A DNA stretch of 64,000 nt from Phialocephala subalpina (lineage: Eukaryota > Ascomycota > Leotiomycetes > Helotiales > Mollisiaceae), in NCBI GenBank assembly GCA_900073065.1, contig FJOG01000007.1, forward strand, positions 1,321,031-1,385,030, read 5' to 3'. Below, piece after piece: positions 22,143 through 33,824 of the stretch (positions are counted from its first letter, which is position 1; every line of letters begins with the position of its first letter). The position numbers and the translations under genes were made by a program. The notes beneath the pieces are model-generated. The model searched no databases and was not told the origin of the DNA. It saw nothing but the letters and a program-made list of their open reading frames with translations.

Positions 22143-23067
22143 ATGACGGTCCTCACTACCTCTCTCCTCTCCATGCTACTCCTCCTCCCCCCTTCACTCG
22201 CACAAAGATTATGCTACTTCTCCGACGGCACTGCCGCCGATGGCTATAGCGCCTGTAATAATAACACTGAACACTCCGGCTGTTGCCGTTTATACCAAAC
22301 CAACGGGACCCCTGTCGATCTGTGCACCACGAACGGGTTGTGTCTAGGGAGGAACGGGGTGTGGAACGGGTTCTTCTTTCAGAGTGGGTGTACGGATCCG
22401 ACATGGCAGAGTAGTAATTGTCCTCATGCTTGTCCCGGTACGTTTCTATGTAGACAAAAATGCGCGCGAGAGAATGGGTAAAAGATTGAGATGGGACTAA
22501 TGAGAAACAGCATTGGACTCGCCGGAATCAAATGTCGTCCAGCCCTGTAACGCATCATCAGGCGGCCTTTGGTGCTGCAGAGCAGATGGTACTGATGATT
22601 GTTGCGGATCCGCGAAAGCGCTTGCGATCGGACAGCTCATACTCCCTACCTCTTTATCTTCATCCACATCCTCCTCTTCATCGTCTTCCCCTATATCTAC
22701 TAGCACAACACAAGCAATACCTCCAAACTCAAATTCAACCCTCTCGCCCTCAACATCCTGCGCCCCAAGCTCCACAGCCTCGGGCCCAAAACCCCAGGTC
22801 AGTACAGCGACGATAGGCATCGGTGCTTCGCTGGGTGTAGCGTTCCTCGTTACGCTCGGGATGCTGGGGTGGCGGGAGTGGGCGTGGAGGAAGCGGCCGG
22901 TGGTCACCTTTGTCCAAGGGACCCAAGAGGGGGGCAGCGATAAGGTGAGCGAGGTGAGCGCGCTGCCGAAGGTGTATCATGAGTTGGGACGCTATGGGCA
23001 TGAGTGTCAGGAGTTGGGGGGTTCTGGACATGGGCGACCGGAGTTGGATGGGTTCAATCACTTTTGA
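22143..23067 (+). CDS. Cys-rich single-pass cell-surface protein
   Basis: Two exons (22143-22437 and 22511-23067) flank a 73-nt intron; the product is 283 aa. A signal peptide (MTVLTTSLLSMLLLLPPSLAQ) is followed by a cysteine-rich ectodomain with motifs SGCCRL, DLCTTNGLC, CPHAC, GGLWCCRADGTDDCCG. Next comes a Ser/Thr/Pro stalk (SSSTSSSSSSSP), one transmembrane helix (IGIGASLGVAFLVTLGML), a basic stop-transfer stretch WAWRKRP and a cytoplasmic tail. The tail has short repeated units of the form HELGRYGHECQELGGSGHG. Ascomycetes have many such type I proteins resembling wall-stress sensors, but the cysteine pattern is not a WSC domain I can confirm. Function unknown. Confidence 0.8.
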
Positions 23068-23808
23068 GCAAGCATTGAAGGGCGTTGATCTCAAGGTGTA
23101 TTTGCGAGTTGGATACGCGTGGAAATTCGAGAAAATGTTCGATAGGTGAAGGTGGAGCTGTTGTGCTTTCTTTTCTTGCATTTATTTCTGTTGGTTTCAC
23201 AGGGGTTGGCCTATTAAGAGTATACTCTTGTTCTGATTTTGTTGCAAATAGGTGTAGATTCTAAGAGGTTGCAGGTGCAAGAGAGCCTTTATAGGCTTCT
23301 CCTACACTTGGTTGCCTAATCGGGTTAAGCCCGGTTAAGTTCTTGTTCCCTTGTTCCGACAATTTCAATGGGCCTCGGGAAAGTCTGGTTCTCATCAGGT
23401 TGAGTAAGATGGAAGCAAGGGATGGAGTCAAAATCAGCTTAAGTGGGCAGTATTACATTTCTCTTAAAACCTGCATTTATCGTAAGACTATCTAGAAAAG
23501 TGCCACCGTGTCGACTCCCATCACCTGCTGGGATTCATTGATGTACTAGAGAGCGGAGAAACTTTTGTGGATGGGAAGGAGAGAGAGTTGAGATTATGTG
23601 CAGTAGCTGGATTATTTGTAGATTTTATATTATTTTTTCGCTTCATTCTGATACTCCCTAGCTATACTTCTTGAAAACCGGTTACCAAAACATTATAAAT
23701 ACCATTTCCGTGTTCTCATGTATTACAACCTGTGATTTCCCTCGCACGCCCCAAAACCTTGGCCGAGCGGCATTAAATCCATCCGTCAAACCGAAGATCA
23801 AACCAAAC
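23068..23808. other. Intergenic, convergent 3' ends
   Basis: The 3' flanks of the surface protein (plus strand) and the But2 protein (minus strand) meet here. Open frames at 23671-23912 on both strands are mutually antisense and lack motifs. No RNA gene seen. Confidence 0.5.
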
Positions 23809-25434
23809 CTAACAGACGGTGATATACAACCCAAGCGGGCTTGGGTTATAATCCTGGAAGAAATAAAGGTAGGTATCTCCAACAGCCTTCGCCTCGTATG
23901 AAACAGCTTCACCAGCCGGGCAAGCGAAGCTCGAGATCAAAGTGCTGCTTCCCTCCGTCAACGTGAATGTGCCGAGATCAGCTTCCACAGATGGTGCATT
24001 ATCGTATGTGGTGGACGTGGTCGCAACACCAGACAATTCTTCGAAGTCAACTCCTCCCGTGCCAGAGAATTCGTAACTCGAAGTCTCCAACTCAGATTGA
24101 AGTGGGAGGAGGAAGATGAGATTGCAAGTGTGCCCAGAGTAGGAGGTTGGGATATCGAAATTGAAGATCGTAGAGACATTGGAAGATATAGTGCCGAAAA
24201 ATTGAGTTCCGAACGCCGTATCCGGGCTAGAAGAGGAAACTGGAACGATCAAATGGGGGTATTGGTAGTTGCCAGCGGTATAAGTTCCCGTCAAAGCGGT
24301 AGAGACGCAGGTTGATGCCCCTGTGCTCGTGGTGGTGGAGGCTGTAGTGGTGTTTGACCAGTAAGGAGTAGAGGTTGGTGACGTGTGGGGATATGTCATG
24401 GTTATCCATGTGGTTGGGCCTAGAGACATTGGAAGATATAGTGCCGAAAAATTGAGTTCCGAACGCCGTATCCGGGCTAGAAGAGGAAACTGGAACGATC
24501 AAATGGGGGTATTGGTAGTTGCCAGCGGTATAAGTTCCCGTCAAAGCGGTAGAGACGCAGGTTGATGCCCCTGTGCTCGTGGTGGTGGAGGCTGTAGTGG
24601 TGTTTGACCAGTAAGGAGTAGAGGTTGGTGACGTGTGGGGATATGTCATGGTTATCCATGTGGTTGGGCCGTGGCAGTTGGCAGCGTCTCGGTTGGGAGA
24701 GTGACCGAGCTTTCCGTAGGGGTCGAGCTGGGGTACGTGACTGGTGGTGTACTCTTGACAGGAGTGGAGGTGGGATAGGTTTCTGGCGGTGTGCTTTCTG
24801 TGACAATTGGAGTAGTTGGCGTGTAGATTGGAGTCGACGTCGCCTTGCATTCAGTCACAGTGACTGTTGTAGCCTCGGTGATTGTGGAAGCTTCAGTGAC
24901 CGTGCTGACGGAGGTCACGGTCTCTGTGACGGTCGAGGCAGGAGCAGAAGAGCAAGTTGTAGAACCGCAGCCGCTTGCAGTCAAGCCGATCTCGACGCAT
25001 TTCAGCTGACCAGCGACGGGTGTGGTATAGAGATTCCATTCAGTGTCAGATGCCGGGCAGGCATAGAAGACCGAGCTTCCAGAGTATTCGAGTGTTCCAT
25101 TGCTCTCGATAGAGAATCCGGATTGGGGGCTCTTGTTGAGATCGCATTGGAATTGCTCAACCTCGTCTACATGATGTTAGTTTGAGGACAGCCAAGAAGT
25201 GGTTGGGACAGGAGGTTGAAGCATACCAGTTAAGAGACAACCACGTCCGGCAGAATCAGTGATGGTGCCACTGTCAAAGCAGAAGTTCGCAGCAGGAAGA
25301 CCACCGCCAATTCTGTTCTGACCATCATCAAGCTGGCCGATGGTCCCGGACTGGCCACCTGAAGCGGTCAGGGTGAAAGTGCAGCAAGAAGCATAGGCTC
25401 CTGCGGCCAAGCTAAGGGTAACGAAAGACTTCAT
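23809..25434 (-). CDS. But2 C-terminal-domain secreted cell-wall protein; frame broken by 250-bp duplication
   Basis: Exon 1 is 25434-25227 and the 60-nt intron is 25167-25226. A signal peptide (MKSFVTLSLAAGAYASCC) leads into a domain with FCFDSGTITDSAGRGC and YSGSSVFYACPASDTEWN. A long Thr/Ser/Pro-rich linker follows (VTETVTSVSTVTEASTIT and similar), likely heavily O-glycosylated. The C-terminal But2-type domain includes YQYPHLIVPVSSSSP and GTISSNVSTIFNFDIP. Proteins of this type sit on the fungal cell surface; their exact function is unsettled. As assembled a 250-bp tandem copy (24171-24670) breaks the frame. Deleting one copy and adding one base at 24670/24671 joins ETLPTAT to GPTTWITMTY and gives 438 aa. 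Confidence 0.75.
24171..24670. repeat. Perfect 250-bp tandem duplication (second of three)
   Basis: Positions 24171-24420 and 24421-24670 are identical. They lie inside the But2-domain gene; the length equals that of the other two duplications. Confidence 0.97.
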
Positions 25435-26614
25435 TATAACGAGTGTGAAGTAAACGACAGTATGGATCAAGTGTATGGATTGATGAAACACAAGACGAGG
25501 GCCAGGGTACATATACCTTGGAGCACATCCTCGATCCGGAGACAATGTGAGATGACGTTGAACAGAAACTATGAGGGGTTTCCACCGGCTACCCGACATC
25601 GTGTGATGGCTTGCGGCTATGCTTACCATGAAATACGAACAGCGTAAGTTTTCGTCCCAAAGCAGGCATCTGATCGATCTAATTCGATCGTGCACAAATC
25701 AAGAGCATGTAGACCCGCATAAAATAATGAACACGAATGACTCGACAGACCAGGTCTTTGAACTGTCCACTGAAAAGATGCACCTAGGCACAAGCACGTT
25801 GGCGTCCCAGGCAACGGGCCAACGATGGTGTGGAATTTGACAGCTCTTGACGACCGCCACTTGGCAGCAAGGCTGACGCCGTTTCGGAACATTGGGAACG
25901 GGCTATGTCGGCGTTGAATTTGTATGGAAGATGAGCAAAGTTACTCGGGATGTGGCTCCGTCCGTAACGTGATGAGCTTTGGTCGACTTGGGAAGAAAAC
26001 AACATGTGCCTCGTATACTCAAATATATTTGCCTGAAGCCGATGAAGTCGCCGAAATTCCAACCAAAACCTCTGCATTTTCTCAACTGATGGTCTCCGAA
26101 GCTGACAGGACGGTAGCAGCTCGTAGCCGTAGCGGAGATAGCTTTTCATCGAGCTGACGCAAGAGGTTGGTAGTGAAGGTGGCAGGACGATACGGAAAAC
26201 AATGGATAGGTGGGATGGATGAGCGACTTATTTGCTAGTTTCTGCGCCATCAGAATTTTCGATTCGTGTTCCTTGCAGGATGCTTCGTAACTTGCAGCTG
26301 GTGGTGTGCAGTGGTGCATGTGGTGTGGAAACTTCGGATGAGCGAAGGCAAAGATGACATGAGGGGGTGATGGAAGAACTTCTAAGAAAAGAACCACGCG
26401 TCTTAAGGCGGGCCGCACGTGATAGTGAAGCAAACGAGGCAAACACTTTTGAAGCTATTCCACCTTGGGCTCCGTCAACCTCCGCTACGCTTCTGTGATC
26501 GTGATTACTGAACAGTCGAACAACAAAATCTGTCGCTGCTGACAAACATCTTCACCATGTTTGCAGGAATAGAAAGTGGAGCTGCTTTCCAGCCTCAATT
26601 GTTCAGATATCACC
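25435..26614. other. Divergent promoter region, no gene
   Basis: A 1.18-kb spacer between the But2 protein and the first Zn2Cys6 regulator. Open frames on both strands are shadows without motifs. Regulatory sequences for both genes are presumably here; I could not single out a site. Confidence 0.5.
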
Positions 26615-28301
26615 ATGCACCAGATGAACTGCACCGGGACTGCAATCAAGGCGTGTATAGCATGCCGAGACCGCAAGAGAAAGTGTGATAGAATCACTCC
26701 GAGCTGCTCACTATGTTACCGGTACGTACGTAGAAAGCCGAAGCTTATCGAATACTGATCAAGTCTCTGTAGTCTTGGACGCCGTTGTCAATACGAACCT
26801 CGTGCTCGCCCCTCATTGAGAGATAACTCCTCGGTCATGCTCAGCAGTACCCCCCTCTCAGTACCGAGAGTGAGTCTGCTCTCACCTCCAGAAACACCGC
26901 CGTTCTTTTCGCAACCAGATGTCAACGAAGCAATCACTAGTCGACTTTTCCACACCGTTGGCGAGATCCCAGCGGTTCGCGCCACAGCCGTCAAGTACTT
27001 CGGCTCGGTTCATCAATGGTTTCCAATTTTGTCCGAAGTCGGGTACTATGAACGACTTGCGTCCACATTCGCAGATCCATGTGCCGAGTTTAGCTTGCTC
27101 TCTTTGAGTATGGCTCTGATTACGCGTATGCCATCTGAGGACGAATCATTTTCTTCTATTTACATGTTGGTCAAGAGTGCTATTGCGATTGTTGAAGCAG
27201 CCGATATCCACTGTCTCGAGGTGGTCCAGGCCAGGCTACTCGTCACGTTATTTGAAGTTGGTCATGGCATTGAACCTGCAGCATTCATCTCCATCGCCGC
27301 AACGACGCGGGCAGCTGTCGCGATTGGATTGAATCGAAAGATCAATGACCCTAGCAGTCATGATGAAAACATTAACTCAAGGACACAAGCTGGTCTGCGT
27401 CTATGGTGGGGTCTTGTCATGTTGGACAGGTATGTTCTGGCCCTTTGTCCTTCTTCTCAAGCGATGAGCTGACACAACGGTTTGCAGAAATTACACTCTT
27501 GAACGCGGAGAAGGTGCTTGTGCTACCCACCAGTACGAGTCACCTCAATACCTGCCACGAGATGGTAGTGTTTGGGACAACAAGGTACGTTCTCAAACCC
27601 AGCTTCCAGAACCCCGCTGACGAAATCTAGATTCTCTCTTCGGCGGAACCACTGCCCCTTTCCACGCCATCAAGTATCCGAGTGGGTGGATTTGCTCGAC
27701 AAGCTCAAGTGTCACACCTTCTCCATATTTTGATGATGCATCTTCGCGATCAGCGAACCAGTTTCCCGGATCCAGAGGAGGCTGATCAGATCGCAAGGAC
27801 CTTGACAGCTTTCTCGTTGCTGCTACCAGAGGAAACTCCACAGCCATGGCCGATGTATTGTGGTGCTATCGGCATGTGTTTCAGGTCAGTAACCCAAAGT
27901 TTATTGTCCACATTTGCTAAGATCGATGCAGTGCCATGATGACGCTTCACGAGTCACGCCCACGGAAATCACTCTCAGAAGATTACCTGCATTGCGATCA
28001 ACCAGAGTCTCTTCGATCCTCACTCGAACGTATGCACAAGATCTGTTCCGTATTCAACGAAAGAATAGAACAAGCCAGCGTTGATGCAATGTCGCCGTTT
28101 CCCCCTTATGGCCTTATCCGTGCTGCGACTTTGCGAGAGCGGTTGTTCAAGGAGACTGGAGACGGCTCTCACATGGCAGCTGCTGAGTCTCTGGCACTGA
28201 TGGTTAAGCACTTTAGCAAGAGGTGGAAGAATGCAGGCAAACTTTTGAATGCTCTCGAGGAAGACCGCCGGTCATACGGACTCGTCTCAATGGTTCACTG
28301 A
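26615..28301 (+). CDS. Zn2Cys6 transcription factor 1
   Basis: Nuclear binuclear-zinc-cluster regulator, 494 aa, five exons (26615-26721, 26773-27429, 27488-27584, 27631-27884, 27932-28301) with introns of 46-58 nt. The cluster ACIACRDRKRKCDRITPSC is complete: Cys 14, 17, 24, 31, 34 and 41 in the C-x2-C-x6-C-x6-C-x2-C-x6-C pattern, with the first intron falling inside it. The middle region is the fungal-specific TF domain, seen in RLWWGLVMLDRNYTLERG, which intron 2 splits. I chose the ATG at 26615 because the upstream frame offers only a GTG. Its stop lies 35 bp from the convergent flavin-reductase stop. It is a plausible regulator of the metabolic block that follows. Confidence 0.9.
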
Positions 28302-28336
28302 TCATCTACGGAGTGAAATGTCTCTGGTGTCCTGTC

Positions 28337-29669
28337 CTACAGGCCTCCGATATGGCTTGAGCCCTCAACGACCTCACCAACAGGATAGTCGGTGTATCCT
28401 TCCGCTCCTCTCCCATACCAAGTCCCTCTATCCCAAGCCGTCAACTTCAACCCCAACCTAACCTTCTCCACCAAATCCGGATTGCTAATAAACCACCTCG
28501 CAAACGTAACCGCATCTAACTCGCCCTTCTCGGCCTCCTCAAAACAATTGGTCCCATCATACTCTCCCGACGCTAGCTTCGGCGTCTTCTCCAACACCTC
28601 CCAAAAATGTCTCAGATGAATATCCTCTTTCTTCGCATTAATACTCCCCTCTTCACTCGCTTTGTTCAGATCCGCCCACTTCGTCTCAGAGGACATGAAG
28701 AGATCAGTATTTGGCTGAGTGAGGCAGACATACGCCAGCCCCCGCTTCTCGACTTCGCTCAAAACATGCGTCCAAGTTGCGATAGGATCAGAAGGCAGCG
28801 GCATCATTACCGTTCCCCAGGGACTGAAGCGCACTGCTGTTTTAGAGGCACCGATTGCTGTGATGACTGCATCAATCGTCTCAAGCACGAAACGGGATCG
28901 ATTTTCGTCGTTGCCGCCATAATGATCGAGGCGGAGGTTCGTTCTGTCGTTGAGGAATTGATCGAAGAGATATCCATTTCCTGCCGCCTGTTCAAGTTCA
29001 TCAGCCTTACTGCTTCACTCCACACTCAAGAAACTCAAGAAAAGAAAAGGGGAAAGAAAGAACAAAACTTACGATCTCAACACCATCAAACCCCGCCTCC
29101 ACAGCACACCTAGCAGCATGCACAAAATCCTCCCTCGTAACACTGATTTCTTCAAGCGCCATCTCTTTCGCTGTCTCGGACGGTACCATACCCTTTGACG
29201 TCAATCTGTTGCCTACTCCGCTGTTTGTTGGTGAGGCGGATAGGGGTTGGCGGCCGGCTAGGGTCTGGGAGGTTGCGAAGCGTCCGACCTATATTCTGTT
29301 AGACGTGCTGGAAGAGATTTGGAGGAGAGGAAGGGAGAGAAAACTCACATGCCACAACTGACAAACCATAAACCCACCCCTCGCATGTACCGCATCCGTC
29401 ACCTTCTTCCAAGCCCTCACATGTTCTGGACTAAACATGCCCGGAACATTCAACAGATTCCCCGCCATGAAACTTGGATGCATTCCCTCGCTTATAATGA
29501 GTCCTCCGAGAGTTGCTCGCTGAGCGTAGTACTCCGTGACAAGAGGAGAGGGAATCCCGCCTGGGCAGCGGATTCGTGTTAGGGGGGACATGACGATGCG
29601 GTGGGAGAGGGACATGGTTCCTAGTTGGAGGGGGGTGAAGAGTTTGCGGTCTTGGTGGATGGAACCCAT
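28337..29669 (-). CDS. Old-yellow-enzyme family NADH:flavin oxidoreductase
   Basis: FMN-dependent ene-reductase-type TIM barrel, 395 aa, three exons (29669-29349, 29288-29073, 28987-28337) with introns of 60 and 85 nt. The N-terminus LFTPLQLGTMSLSHRIVMSPLTR and YYAQRATLGGLIISEG are classical, as are GFMVCQLWHVGR across intron 1, EAGFDGVEI before intron 2, NGYLFDQFLNDRTNLR after it, and RFVLETIDAV. Relatives reduce activated double bonds, including in natural-product pathways. Odd point: OYEs usually have EIHxxNGY, where His and Asn hold the substrate carbonyl. Here splicing yields EIAAGNGY, so Asn and Tyr remain but His is Ala. Neither alternative acceptor I tested supplies a histidine. Activity may be altered. 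Confidence 0.88.
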
Positions 29670-30570
29670 GGTGAAGGCTTATAGTCTAACTTGGAAAGAG
29701 AGAGGGATGTGGTTCGAGATGGTCAGAGTTCATGGCGGATTTGGGATATATATACTTAACCTGGATGTCTCTTTCCTTCTTCCCGAAGTTGAAAATCTCA
29801 ACACTTCCACAAGCATTTTCAAAATCTGCATACATTTAAATCTACCGTCGGTAAACGACGATAAGTGTTGAGTCCAGACTACAAATCCCACAGATGCGGT
29901 ATTGGAGATGATGGAGGCTGATATCTAGAGACATGGCCAATCACAGCCCTCAAAAGTCCGCATGTGCATCCGCTCCCGCAAATCCACTCCACCTCCGCCT
30001 CCGCTCCTATTGTGTCTCACCTAAACATTGAGACTCTAGGTTGAGGGACAGAGATTGTAACTGTCGGCGTTGGCTGGAGATATGATAGCAGATGGCGCTC
30101 GAATGAGATATGATTTGGTGAATGCATGTGACTGATACCTTGCCCCCTTTCCTCGCGTATGATAGTTGTCCATAGAAAGCGTTTGGACGGCGAATGAGTG
30201 TTGATGTTCAGAACGCATTCATAGGATTAGAATGCCCAATTATATGGTAAGATGTCTTTTAAAGTCGCCCTTGAACAAAAATATCCTTCCCGCTGGTGGA
30301 AAGTACTATGAAGCAACTGGCTGAGGAGAGTTGGGCTTCTCCTTCACAACGAGATATTGGGCGTGCGTACGTTTGGCAGATGTAGAAGTCATGGTTGTAA
30401 AGTTCGTGTGGCAATTCGTGCTTGATTGTTGGATGTGAGGAAGTGAAGTGAACTCGACGCGTCGAAGTGGGGCAGAACGTGACTTGGCGTTGCTCCCTCA
30501 ACGCCCCTGATCTCGACTCGACCACTACAGCAACAACAACAACCACAATTGAACGATCAATAGCTCAAGC
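29670..30570. other. Divergent spacer, no gene
   Basis: Between the flavin-reductase start and the decayed hypothetical gene. A TATA-like tatatatactt lies around 29748-29758, about 80 bp upstream of the reductase ATG. Nothing else recognised. Confidence 0.45.
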
Positions 30571-31521
30571 ATGGCATCCAGCTCTTCCTCGAAGCGGACA
30601 CACGCTGTCTACCTCTCCTCTGGTGATGAATCCAATGCCCAAATTATCGACGGGCCATCCTCGAAGCGTTATCAACAGATGAAAGGACCCCTCCCCCGCC
30701 GAATGAGTGCCCCGATACACTCTACAACGCAATGGGGTTCCTTCCTCGCGAGAAACTTCGCGAACTTCTATATAATGCTTGCACCAAAAACCTTGGTCTG
30801 CGCATGCAAGTTACCCATGCGTGCGTAGAGCATGCCAGAGCACATAAAGCCCAATAAGCAGCGAAACCTCCTGTCAACTTTGATCAGTACTCCAAGGATC
30901 ACTGGCACTCATTGAATAGAAAATTCAGAGGCGTGCAAAGCAGCAAACAGTACGAATTGGTCGGAGAGGTCATCAGAGACCTAGATGATACCCGAGGAAA
31001 GATTATGACGAAAGCTGGAAAAGGAAAGAGGTGAGAGACGAGGAGAAACGCGCTCGGGGTGGGTTGACACTCTCTTGCGACATATCTCATCATTTAAATA
31101 ATGAGACACTGACGAGTCTTAGGTGCTGCGAAAGATTTCGAAAAGCATCATGCTCTGTGACGAGTATGTCATCCGACACGAGCTCATGAAGGATGGCTAC
31201 ACCTCGGGATGCTTTGCCGACGACATGCTCAAGCTAGCAAAGCGTATGAGTCTAGCCGAAACACAGCGATACAAAAAGGAAGGACTGTACGAGAAATTGG
31301 TTGAACTCCTAACCCATTGCGAGAGTTATCATATGGAGGGTCTACAAAAGGTTCATGCTGTGTTCGAAGGGGGAGAAGCTGATGTTGGCGAAGAAAAGGA
31401 CGAGGATGAGGGTGTAAGTGAGGACGATGATGACGAAAACGAAGACGAAAACGAAGATATCGATTATGATGACGATAACGACTTCTATAGGGCCTCGAGA
31501 ACTCGTGGAGGGCGTGGTTAA
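30571..31521 (+). pseudogene. Decayed hypothetical gene with acidic C-terminus
   Basis: The ATG at 30571 opens MASSSSSKRTHAVYLSSGDE. After a frame change in a C-rich stretch (about 30686-30700) the reading continues as CPDTLYNAMGFLPREKLREL. A TAA at 30855-30857 follows HKAQ, then FDQYSKDHWHSLNRKF and YELVGEVIRDLDDTRG. An intron-like segment (about 31031-31122, gtgaga...ttag) leads to LRKISKSIMLCDEYVIRHE and LKLAKRMSLAETQRYKKEG, and the protein ends in a long Asp/Glu run. Conservation of protein-like sequence across three frames argues for a gene that has lost function. I recognise no domain; the layout resembles uncharacterised ascomycete proteins. Sequence errors cannot be excluded. Confidence 0.55.
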
Positions 31522-31935
31522 AGACACAAACAACTTGTTGCGCCCTTCGATTCGATCCCCAGACACTCAGTATCGATCCGGCAGACATAGGAAGGGATTT
31601 CGTGTATGATACTTGTTTTGTTGAAATGTTCTGGGAGGTTTGGAGTTGCAAGCTTTTGGGAGGAGGCGATGCTTGGGTGGCATCTACAGCACTACTGGAC
31701 ATACGCGACCAGTATTTTCTCACTTCTTGGTTTGCATACACCAGATTTGAGACAGTCCAACATCGATATGGCCACACGAATTTCTTGTATCGGACAAAGC
31801 TTTCAAGGGCAATTTTCTTGGGTCATCTATGCTACAGTAGTGCCGTTTGGCTGCTTGGTGAAATATGGCGAGAAGTCCTCGTTCAGCAAATGTGTGAACT
31901 GATTTTGATTAGCAGCGATCTTCTTAATAGAAGTA
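31522..31935. other. Intergenic, convergent 3' ends
   Basis: Between the decayed gene and the FAD monooxygenase 3' end. Open frames at 31602-32000 have no motif and run antisense into the monooxygenase. Confidence 0.5.
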
Positions 31936-33256
31936 TCAACTTACTCCTGCTCCTTGCTTTTGCATTTCCTCATCATTCTCCATCTTCTTGCACATGGTGA
32001 AGAATTCGTCTCTCTCAGGAATGGCATCCTCAGCCCATATCCTGCGGAAGTTCGCCCTCGACACTGGATCAATCATCTCCTTCCACTTCTTGATTCGCAC
32101 TTCGCTATACTTGTCTAGTATCGAATCGTCTGCAAGGCCCTTCTGCATGGCCATGAGGCAGTCGTACAAGCTCGTCACATCTGCAATACCACCTGTGAGG
32201 CCCAACCCGCCGCTATTGCATTCAGCTTCAACTCATCAACTTTGTCGGGGCACTTACAAGGGATTGCACAAGTGCGCTGCGTCTGCTATGAGGAGGAATC
32301 GTCCCACTCGGAACTTTTCTGCACATCTTTGGTGCAGCTTATATGGACTTGCGCCAACGAGCTTGTAATCTCCAGGTTTTGGTTTACCAGGTAGCATTTC
32401 CTCATATCTCTGAGGCTGCCTTGCTAGATATTCCTCGTTCGACAGTCCCCACTTGTCACCATATGTTACCCGCCACATTCCGTCCGTTGTGATTTTTGCT
32501 ACCATATACCAGTTCTCTAGGTGGCAGATGAAGTTCGAGTCCAGGTAGCCGAATTTGTGGAAGTCGTAGTAGACCTGTGGAATCATGTCAGCAATTTAAC
32601 CAGTTCTAAGACCGCTGGACACCTACATTCGTGGCAATGATCTGATCCTGCAACGTCTCACCCGGAAACTCCCAGTCGCCAAACAGTGACCTTCGAATCT
32701 GGCTGTTCGCACCATCTGCTCCCACGATGTAGTCCGCAGAGAACATCTTCACGCCTTCGGGAGTCTCAACCCTCACCCTCGCCTCATTTTCATCTTGCTC
32801 AATGCCCACAACCTTATGCTGCATCTTGACCTCAGCATTTGGAAGCGCTGTCAAATGCTTGTTCAACAGCTTCACCAGTCGATCCAATGGCAGCACTTGC
32901 ATCGCATCTGGGTCGCTCATATCTGTCTTCAAACCCGCAAGGTATGTTCCGTCGATTTCACGCCAGCAGACGGCGTCTGGGATGAAGCCATCCTTCTTGA
33001 TATCGTCCAGTACGCCTGCTCGTCTGAGCTCACGGATTGCGCTTGGAGCGTAGTGAGCTGCCCGAGGGTTCCTGTCGAGCTCGGTTGCTCCGTCTAGGAG
33101 CTCAACTTCGATGCCTTGCTTCGCCAGGAGAATCGCGAGAAGAAGACCCGACGGGCCAGCGCCCACGATGATAATCTACGAGTTCTGTCAATTATCCTCG
33201 ACTCCCAAAACGTTCGAAAATTTGTGTACCTTTCGAATTGGTTTCTGGTTTGCCAT
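31936..33256 (-). CDS. FAD-dependent aromatic-hydroxylase-type monooxygenase
   Basis: Class A flavoprotein monooxygenase (FAD_binding_3), 389 aa, four exons (33256-33230, 33175-32627, 32574-32258, 32212-31936) with introns of 54, 52 and 45 nt. All three hallmarks are visible: the dinucleotide-binding IIIVGAGPSGLLLAILLAKQG just after the 9-codon first exon, the DG motif YIVGADGANSQIRRSLFG, and the GD-type motif FLLIADAAHLCNP, completed across intron 3 as FGGLGLTGG. Such enzymes use NAD(P)H and O2 to hydroxylate phenols or epoxidise and hydroxylate natural-product intermediates. It has no long C-terminal domain, so it resembles p-hydroxybenzoate or salicylate hydroxylases more than phenol hydroxylase. 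It is intact and neighbours the exporter and the P450s. Confidence 0.9.
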
Positions 33257-33824
33257 CGTTTGTATCTGCGGCTTTTCTGTTACGTCCAAATCTTAGTAAT
33301 CAGCAATGCTCTCAATATCAATGATCCACAGCTTTAGATGTTCTCAATCGAAGTTGGAGGTTTTGTTATCCATGACACCGAAACACACACCACAATGAAG
33401 CTCTTGTTCGATTGTACTCCAACGCTATGCGGGGTCAGGTACGATCCTATGTGGGGTCGACTATCCGGAGGTTTGAGGCTCGCAGCGATGACCCCGACAC
33501 CTCCAAGTGGGGTCAATGCAGGGCTACACAGACGCCTCTTGGCGCTCATACATTTTCATTTCGATCTTACGATGGTTCAAATGTCATAGGGCCACACATG
33601 CTGCACAGTGGTTGGCACGTTTGGTGGCTGCGGCAGCCAAGAATTGCGGGGAGGGGAGCCCTAAATATTCGGATTCATCCAACCGACAGCCGAATCACCC
33701 TTGTCACATGCAGAACGTCTGTATCAGTGCAGTGCATCAAGAAATATACTGTTGTGTTGAATTTGGAGCTGCCTGAAAGTCTTATCTGTGTTATGCTACA
33801 TCATTTCTGCATCGTCCATGCCCC
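33257..33824. promoter_or_regulatory. Promoter region of the FAD monooxygenase with clustered GGGGTC sites
   Basis: It lies between the monooxygenase ATG and the MFS stop codon. Four GGGGTC words occur within 84 bp, at 33431-33436, 33453-33458, 33490-33495 (reverse orientation) and 33509-33514. A TCCGGA palindrome sits between them at 33464-33469. The cluster is 175-258 bp upstream of the ATG, a normal distance for fungal activator sites. Zinc-cluster regulators often bind CGG-type half-sites, so a link to the local regulators is possible but unproven. Confidence 0.4.

Noticed and set aside
23671..23912. Pair of antisense 76-residue frames
   Set aside because: They mirror each other and the minus frame overlaps the But2 stop region; no motifs.
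31342..31566. Minus-strand hydrophobic frame at the acidic tail of the decayed gene
   Set aside because: The Val/Phe-rich translation is the antisense of Asp/Glu codons; no start context or domain.
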